A stretch of DNA of 64,000 bases. Origin: Gelatoporia subvermispora B (lineage: Eukaryota > Basidiomycota > Agaricomycetes > Polyporales > Gelatoporiaceae). Position numbers and translations under genes: made by a program. The stretch is taken from contig KB445794.1 in assembly GCA_000320605.2 (NCBI GenBank), forward strand, positions 1,708,033-1,772,032, in the 5' to 3' direction. The notes under the pieces are model-generated. The model worked only from the letters and a program-made list of their open reading frames with translations, ran no database searches and had not been told where the DNA came from. This document shows, piece after piece, positions 58,124 through 64,000 of this stretch. The stretch's first letter is position 1. Each line of letters starts with the position of its first letter.

Positions 58124-58764
58124 GACACTGGCATCTCGTGCATCATTCGACATTCACCATGTAGTGATGTGACTGTATGTACAGAGCACGATAGGGCAGG
58201 TGATTTAGTCCACCAAAACAGGCTTTTGAAGAGCGCATCTACAGTACAAATCCGGGAAATCAAATAACAACTTCAGTAATTAGGTGCGACGCAGTGTTTC
58301 ATCCCTGAAAGTCAGTGGCGGAATCAGCTCGTCTCTAAGTTTGCTTCGCCTGTGGGAGTGCCTCTAATAAAAATAGGCTCGGGGCAAGGCACGCTCTCAC
58401 CACGCCTGTACTTGTGAGTCTACCTCCGCGATCGTCCGCTTGCGAACACTGATCATAACAGCGCTCAGCTCGTATAGGGAATGGACGGATCTCACAAGAA
58501 TCCCGTCTGGTCCTGCATCGAGGCATATGCATTTCCCATGAAGAATATAGCATGAGGGATGTGTTACTCCTTCGGAAAGGCGCAATGATGGCGGAGTTGT
58601 GTCACGGAGCCTGGCGAAAGTTACCATTGTCTGTCATGTGGAGGGTTCCTTCACAAGTGGAAGAGCCGTTACATTTCGTCTGATGCTCAATTGTTCACAC
58701 TTTGCGACATTGGCCTTCATTAGACATCCCGGAAACCTTTCTTCAACTTCAAGCTTCAAGGTCC
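58124..58764. other. Intergenic region
   Basis: Nothing recognised before the CAND1 fragment. Confidence 0.4.
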
Positions 58765-59176
58765 AAGCTAGACGGGCCCTGGCAGCACAAAGCTGACGAC
58801 CGTCTTGAGGCGCACAAGACCGCATACGAGACACTGTACACACTAGTATCTATCTACCTCATCTCTCAAATCCCTTCACGACTTGCAGCTTGACCCGTGC
58901 CTGCGGAAGAGTGACGTGCACGAGTTCACCGGACGCGTGCTTGCGGGACTTGACGATAGTTCAGACGAAGTCAAGATATTCTGCCACAAGTTGCTCTTCC
59001 GGCTCGCACAGGTTGCGCCGACAGCAGGCGCCCAGCGGCTCGACGAGATCACCGCGCCGCTCGAGAAGAGCACGAAGGGCGTGATGGTCACTAACGACAT
59101 AGTCAAGCAGGACCTCGAACGGACGGCAGAGCTTCGGCGTGGTACGCTCCGTGCGGTCGCCGCCCTCAGCGAGATC
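58765..59176 (+). pseudogene. CAND1/TIP120 C-terminal fragment
   Basis: This encodes part of cullin-associated NEDD8-dissociated protein: KLDGPWQHKADDRLEAHKTA, a kept intron (GTATCTATC...TTGCAG), then LDPCLRKSDVHEFTGRVLAG, FRLAQVAPTAGAQRLDEITA and KQDLERTAELRRGTLRAVAA. CAND1 is about 1,200 residues; only some 120 are present, with no start and no family sequence after SEI. The retained intron means DNA-level duplication. The frame is still open, so the fragment is young or partly constrained. The functional gene is presumably elsewhere. Confidence 0.85.
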
Positions 59177-59805
59177 CCACCCGCGGGTATGAATCATCTT
59201 TCGATGTGTTCGTGGAGCAAACGCGCACGTCCGGGTGGGGCCATGATCTCAAGGATCTCGTTGACGGGTAACGGCCACACGGGACTAAGGGGTGGTCATG
59301 GACGTGTTCGGCAAACGCTGACTTCTGCGTCGACGCTTCTACACTGCTTACGACATAACGCCTACGCTGATGCTTGTCCTGCATTTCTGTAGTGGAGGAG
59401 GTCGCCCGAGAAACTGGGAACATCTAGTCACATAAGACTGCGCTTTCCTTTCTTTCGCTAATTGGGCGGTCAGCGCAATTGTAGACACCGTATGCCCGAG
59501 TTGATGGGGATGGCGAATGCGGAGGGTCATTAGGCAGGTTGCAGCGTTATCAGTCCTGTGGACTAGGTATACAGGCCCTATATTTAACCCAAGTACAGTG
59601 GCTTGACCGTGTGCGTGGTCAGGCTCAGGGAAATCGGACCAGCAGACAGTTGAGGTGATCAGAGGCAAAGAACGACAATAATGGACAGGTACATGCCAGC
59701 TGCTTAACCGGCGCAGCGATACTGGCCACCGCTTAGCCGCAGTATAGTAACTGTAGGGTCGTAAAAATGATACGTACTCACATGCAGAACCCTGCAGAAC
59801 CCATT
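59177..59805. other. Intergenic region after CAND1 fragment
   Basis: No further CAND1 sequence and no gene recognised. Confidence 0.4.
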
Positions 59806-62773
59806 TCATATGAGACATACGTTTATCAACCCCCCAGTTCCACCTTCTGCATTGATCCACCTTTCTCCAGGGCCCTCTTGATAGTCAAACAGGAGGGCCG
59901 ACATTCCTAACTCCACAATATATTCGCATTTCCAGCGAGTGCGGCCCTGTTGATCCGTTTCCACCGGATGATCCCAGTGAACAAATACCGCGGCGGCATT
60001 GGTGAGTATCCGGAGGTCTGACCCGGCGTCCGGAAAATATCGGTATAGAATTGCATTGAAAGTATACTCCGTGATTGTGGCCCGATCACGTGGATCTGGG
60101 TGTATCGTCATGGCGAAGTTTCGACCGAAAGGGCCATTTCGAAGGAAAAAGAATTTGTCATTCTCGAAGGACGTGGTACTTGTGAATGTCGTTTTTGTGA
60201 AACGAACATACGGGTATGTTGTGATCAGACCTTCGGGTGTACACAGAGCGCCCAATAGCACGGGATGCCCGCCATGGCCTGGGTCATCTGCATTTCTCAT
60301 CAGGAACGCGTAGCGGTCCGTAAATGTCTTCGGTGCCCAATGGAAATTTGTTTGCCGCATTTTCGGTATCATGAATATGATATCTGATGGGAGGATTTGC
60401 AATTCGAGGAGGAAGTGCTTCATTCGAATTTCGCAATCTGAGGAGAGAGCCGCTAGACGGTATGCATCGACATTGAGCAGACCAGCAATCGCAAGTGTTT
60501 CGTCCGCCTCTCTGCTTGTCGTCCTCCATCTCAGGGACCAGGCTACTTGGGAAAGTCCGAAGGAGCCAAACCCTTTGTGCCCAATGCTCGCTGAGGCCAT
60601 GTCGAACACTTCCTTCATGAGATTGAGGAGCTCCGATCCGAAAGCCAGTTGGACTGGGGGCGCGTCGAGTTTAAAGGTGAGGTCTCTGATATCCTGCAGA
60701 TCATCAGAGAATTCAAAGACAAGCTCACGTGCCAATAGAGCCTCCTGCAGCGTCCACAGGCGCTGCATCCACCCCGAGGAGAAGACCCGCATCAGCATCT
60801 CTTCTCGTGGTGCATTGGCTGAGCATGATCGGATGCCGGAGTCAACGACCAATACGATAGAGGCCTCCCTGTATGTCTGCGCCATCAGACCGATCGCTTT
60901 CCTTCTCCTAGCTGTGTCTCGCGGGACGCACAAAGAGTCCATCCAAATGGCTGCATCGGGCGATAGCTGGTGAACGAGAGTTGCCAGCCTCTGGAGTTGA
61001 CATGTCGGAAGACCTTGGTCTGTGATACTGCCCATTCCGTCTGCCCATACATGCGAGATGGCCACATACGGGATATTAGGGGACGAGGGACAGACTTCCA
61101 GGTCAAGTCCGGTGCCGGAGATAGTGGAATGTCTGATTTTAATTACAGGTATTTGGTTCCTTGATAGGATGTCCAAGACATTCTCCAACGATGGTTTCGT
61201 GTACTCACAGCGGCAATCTGCGGAGCAGTGCTTTGTGGAATATTCGTTTACATTGATGGAATCCAATGTACATGTGTACATCGTACAGTTCGGGTGCCCT
61301 TTGTGCACGGCATCGTGACGAAAAAAGGGTTCACGAGTGCTCGCATAAACTAGGCCGCAGATTGATGAATTGGCCAGTCGGGAGACAGTGAATGGACACC
61401 ATCCTTGTGCTATCATCTTGCGATCGACAATCCGGTTGGTGCCAAACATGGTCGTCCAAGTCCACAATTTCTTCGGCCACAATTCTTTAAAGAGGCCGCA
61501 TTTGATGGATAAGGCTTCTGCGATGGCGGCGCATAGAATCTGAATGTGATCAATGTGATCCTGCGAGAGCTTTGCTCTGTGGAAAGGGCTTGATTGACGC
61601 CATACGATATTGCCTTCTATGACTCGACGGACCCCTCCAAAGGTCTCTAAAATCCGGTCAGCCCATAGAGAAGCCGTCCCTGGAGAGAGTTGGTACGCGG
61701 CCAAAATGCGGTCCCTGAAGTCCTGGAGGATTAGAGGAATATTGGCGGTCGTCATGAAGATGGCATCGTCTATAGTGCGCTTTAGCAAAAGGATCTCGGG
61801 GATTGGCCGCTCCAGCACTGCTTCGATAAGCCCGAATGTCAGGCGACTTTGCTCAAGGGCCGCATACTCGGCTGGGAAAGACTTGACAAAGGTATGAAAG
61901 TCGACGTCGGACTGAATATGGGGTAACCTAGTTGGAATGTAGTCCTCCATGTCGGAGATCTCGTAACCTTCGTGTTTGGCGCCAAGCCAGACTGCATCGG
62001 GGGAGATTGTTGGGACGCCAGCCGATGTCGCCGAGGAGACGATGGACTCATCGAAGTCGTACGTGACACCAAGCCAAATCGCCTCTGAAGAAATTGTCGG
62101 TACAATGAGTGATAATGATGGAGGGCTGATGATATCATATAGCTTTATCGACCGATGCTGTGAGGCAACTAATTCACTTTGAGCTCTGCGCAAGAATTCT
62201 GAAACTCACAAGGCGTCTCGGAACCAAGTCATGTTCCAGAGGGTCCCACCGCCACATCAATATATCAAGAAGATTCCTCCCCAACGTGAAGTCGGTGACA
62301 TCGCGACGAGGTTGTAGTCCTCTCAATGACGTCCCTGGCGGGAGGTGCAATTGAGCCGCGAGGAGAACGATGAGTGTATATAGCTAGATGACAATCAGAC
62401 AACGAATGAGGGCCACAATGTACTGTGCTAACCCGAAAAAGGATATCCCGTTTCGTAGGTGTATCCGACCAGTACGGGCCTTTACCACTCCTACCAATGG
62501 ATTCGATCGATACGGTGGCTTGAGACTGCAAACGATATATGGTTGACCTGACCTCCGAGTTCTAAGCAACAGATCGATACAGGTGTATCAGTGTCTCAAA
62601 GCAGAAGCCCTTGGGCAAGAAAAACGTACGATTCGAATATGGTCAATCGCAGGCATGAGTACGTCGAGCTGTTGCACGCAATCGCGCAGGTGTTCTTCAA
62701 CGCCAGCGTCTGACAAGTCTGGTTTGGTCGGCGGGTGGAAATCGCGGGTACGTAGCTCTCGAGCAGATTCCAT
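59806..62773 (-). CDS. HET-domain (heterokaryon incompatibility) protein
   Basis: A 5' part of three small exons (MESARELRTRDFHPPTKPD, NSEVRSTIYRLQSQAT, then LYTLIVLLAAQLHLPPG to DILMWRWDPLEHDLVPRRL) joins by a 52-nt intron to one long exon of about 780 codons. The HET core is clear: PYVAISHVWADGMGS, DAAIWMDSLCVPRDTARRRK, AQTYREASIVLVVDSG and SGWMQRLWTLQEALLA. HET domains trigger cell death after fusion of unlike mycelia in ascomycetes; in basidiomycetes the role is less certain. The start of the long exon has a tandem repeat (VPTISSEAIWLG, then VPTISPDAVWLG). No TIR, NACHT or other partner domain is seen. The second splice is the least certain. Confidence 0.85.
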
Positions 62774-63296
62774 AGTGGGCACTAGTGACAGAGGAGAGTG
62801 TGAAGTCTTATCGTTGAACTGGCATACAAGCGTAACGAAGTCTGCTCTGGAGTTGATGCTATGCCCCTCCTGCTTCCGTACTTTGTGTATGGATTCACGG
62901 TGTTTGAGTCATCTGGCTATGCCGCATGGCATGGCTCTTTCACGTAAGTATAAAGCGCCGGTACCTCAGTCAGGGACTGGTACGTGGACGGGCGCCAGGG
63001 ACCTTCGAGGCTCCATCCCAGGGAGGCCTCCTCGACGTACAATATAGGGGGAATAGAGGGCATCGTCGCATCACCGCCAACGGTATGAAGTGCGCGGATG
63101 GGGCAGTCAAAGGTCGCACTTGACCTGCATATTCGCAAATCACGCCGTTCGAGGTCTGCAGACATCGTATTGCAGTAGACATGAGAACGACCGAGCCTGG
63201 TTCAGAAAGGAGCGGCTCACGGGCCACAGATGGGTACTGAATGCTTCGGATATTATTATTGTTGGGTATAGATCACCCAAGGCACTGCTGAACATC
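62774..63296. other. Intergenic region upstream of HET gene and tRNA
   Basis: Nothing recognised besides the HET gene leader. Confidence 0.4.
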
Positions 63297-63392
63297 TGCC
63301 CCATGGCTGAGTTGGTTACAGCGTCCGACTGTTATGTTCTCCTGAAGGACCTTGACATCGGAAGGTCGTGAGTTCGAGCCTCACTGGGGCAG
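63297..63392 (+). tRNA. tRNA-Asn (anticodon GTT), with intron
   Basis: A seven-base acceptor stem TGCCCCA/TGGGGCA encloses a D arm GCTG...CAGC, an anticodon stem TCCGA/TCGGA, and a T arm GTGAG TTCGAGC CTCAC. The loop begins CTGTTA, placing GTT as anticodon and A at position 37. A 22-base intron follows position 37, the canonical place for nuclear tRNA introns. The discriminator base is G. A TTTTT terminator follows at once. Confidence 0.9.
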
Positions 63393-63396
63393 CTAA

Positions 63397-63401
63397 TTTT
63401 T
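63397..63401 (+). terminator. RNA polymerase III terminator of tRNA-Asn
   Basis: A run of five T lies four bases after the tRNA 3' end. Confidence 0.75.
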
Positions 63402-63589
63402 GCCTCTCACCTGCCATCTCATTTGGCAGTTCCCCTGAGGATTGTCCGACCAGACCCCAAGCATTTTCCGCTCGACGCAATAATGTCGATTGCCCGTTGT
63501 CCTACGTTCTCCGCTCCGCCCCGCCGCCAATAGGCTGTGGAATCAGTATAGAAGGCACAGAAGTTGTGAAACGCTACAACGTAACCGAC

Positions 63590-64000
63590 ATGATTCGTAC
63601 ATCTCGGGCACTGTCTTCGATTTCGTCCATCCCATCTTCAACGATCCCCGTCTATCGAACGGTAGAGAGCTATCGGGCATGGCGTCGTAAGGCCTTCGAG
63701 GAGAAGAAGTCGGTCGGTTTCGTCGCTACGATGGGGGCTCTGCACGATGGTCACCTCTCGCTCGGTGCGTCCGTTACGGCATCGTGCTTCTGTTCTTCTC
63801 ATCTCACCTCAACTTACGCAGTCAAAAAGTCCCTGGAGGCAAACGACTACACTGTCCTCTCCATCTTCGTCAATCCTGCACAATTCGCACCTCATGAAGA
63901 CCTTGCGACATATCCCCGCACCCTTCCCCGGGATCTCGAGCAGTTGGAAACAATGTCAGTCTCGATTCCCGGCTTCGGCAGTGCAGGACCGGTTGTCCGC
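63590..64000 (+). CDS. PAN6: Pantothenate synthetase, 5' part (cut by window end)
   Basis: The enzyme joins pantoate and beta-alanine with ATP to make pantothenate. The first exon gives a basic Ser-rich N-terminus ([20 protein letters not shown], possibly a mitochondrial-type leader) and then [16 protein letters not shown], the HIGH-like ATP-binding motif. After a GTGCGT...ACGCAG intron comes [20 protein letters not shown] with [13 protein letters not shown], typical pantoate-binding residues. Another GTCAGT donor follows near 63955. The remaining C-terminal half lies outside the window. Confidence 0.9.
   Translation, partial: MIRTSRALSSISSIPSSTIPVYRTVESYRAWRRKAFEEKKSVGFVATMGALHDGHLSLGASVTASCFCSSHLTSTYAVKKSLEANDYTVLSIFVNPAQFAPHEDLATYPRTLPRDLEQLETMSVSIPGFGSAGPVVR

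Overview
The window looks like a chromosome segment of a basidiomycete mushroom-forming fungus (Agaricomycetes, most likely Polyporales). Genes are split by many 45-65 nt GT-AG introns. The gene content includes DUF6533 membrane proteins, BTB/POZ expansions, a HET-domain protein, fungal GRDP-like proteins and a GH16 secreted glucanase. The taxon is inferred from gene families, not from a marker gene.

Layout. 1-6.3 kb: a tandem segmental duplication (~2.1 kb unit) carrying two intact six-exon paralogs for a small protein with a C-terminal Zn(II)2Cys6 cluster, separated by decayed coding relics. 6.4-9.8 kb: gene-poor, with a possible short repeat element. 9.9-11.4 kb: a DUF6533 membrane protein. 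13.1-14.9 kb: HMG-CoA synthase (mevalonate pathway). 15.5-28.8 kb: four reverse-strand double-BTB genes. The first two arose with a block duplication that also left a 3' HMG-CoA synthase pseudogene between them, and a small secreted/membrane IFI27-like gene sits inside the cluster. 29.3-39.7 kb: housekeeping and conserved genes, namely an EFM7-like methyltransferase, two zinc-finger-like proteins, a SIRT4-like sirtuin divergent from PEX7, and a GH16 enzyme.

40.4-46.1 kb: two tandem GRDP-like (DUF1399) genes with Cys/Gly tails, the second with a 1-nt frameshift. 46.1-48.7 kb: a nest of terminal-inverted-repeat elements, one with a clear target-site duplication. 49.6-54.6 kb: dolichyldiphosphatase, a Ser/Pro-rich hypothetical and a Dal5-type MFS transporter. 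56.7-58.1 kb: an RNase P/MRP Rpp40-like subunit. 58.8-59.2 kb: a CAND1 fragment. 59.8-62.8 kb: a HET-domain protein. 63.3 kb: an intron-containing tRNA-Asn. 63.6 kb to the end: the 5' part of pantothenate synthetase.

Most interesting are the places where gene models have been remade by mutation. In one BTB gene a stop codon lies inside a new consensus 5' splice site. In another a coding linker seems to have become an intron that restores frame. A reverse-strand reading frame is preserved in both copies of the HMG-CoA synthase 3' flank. The Zn2Cys6 mini-protein pair, with a second N-terminal CxxC pair and an AT-hook-like tail, may be an undescribed regulator family. All gene models are hand-spliced from the sequence; exon edges and start sites are inferences except where a motif fixes them.
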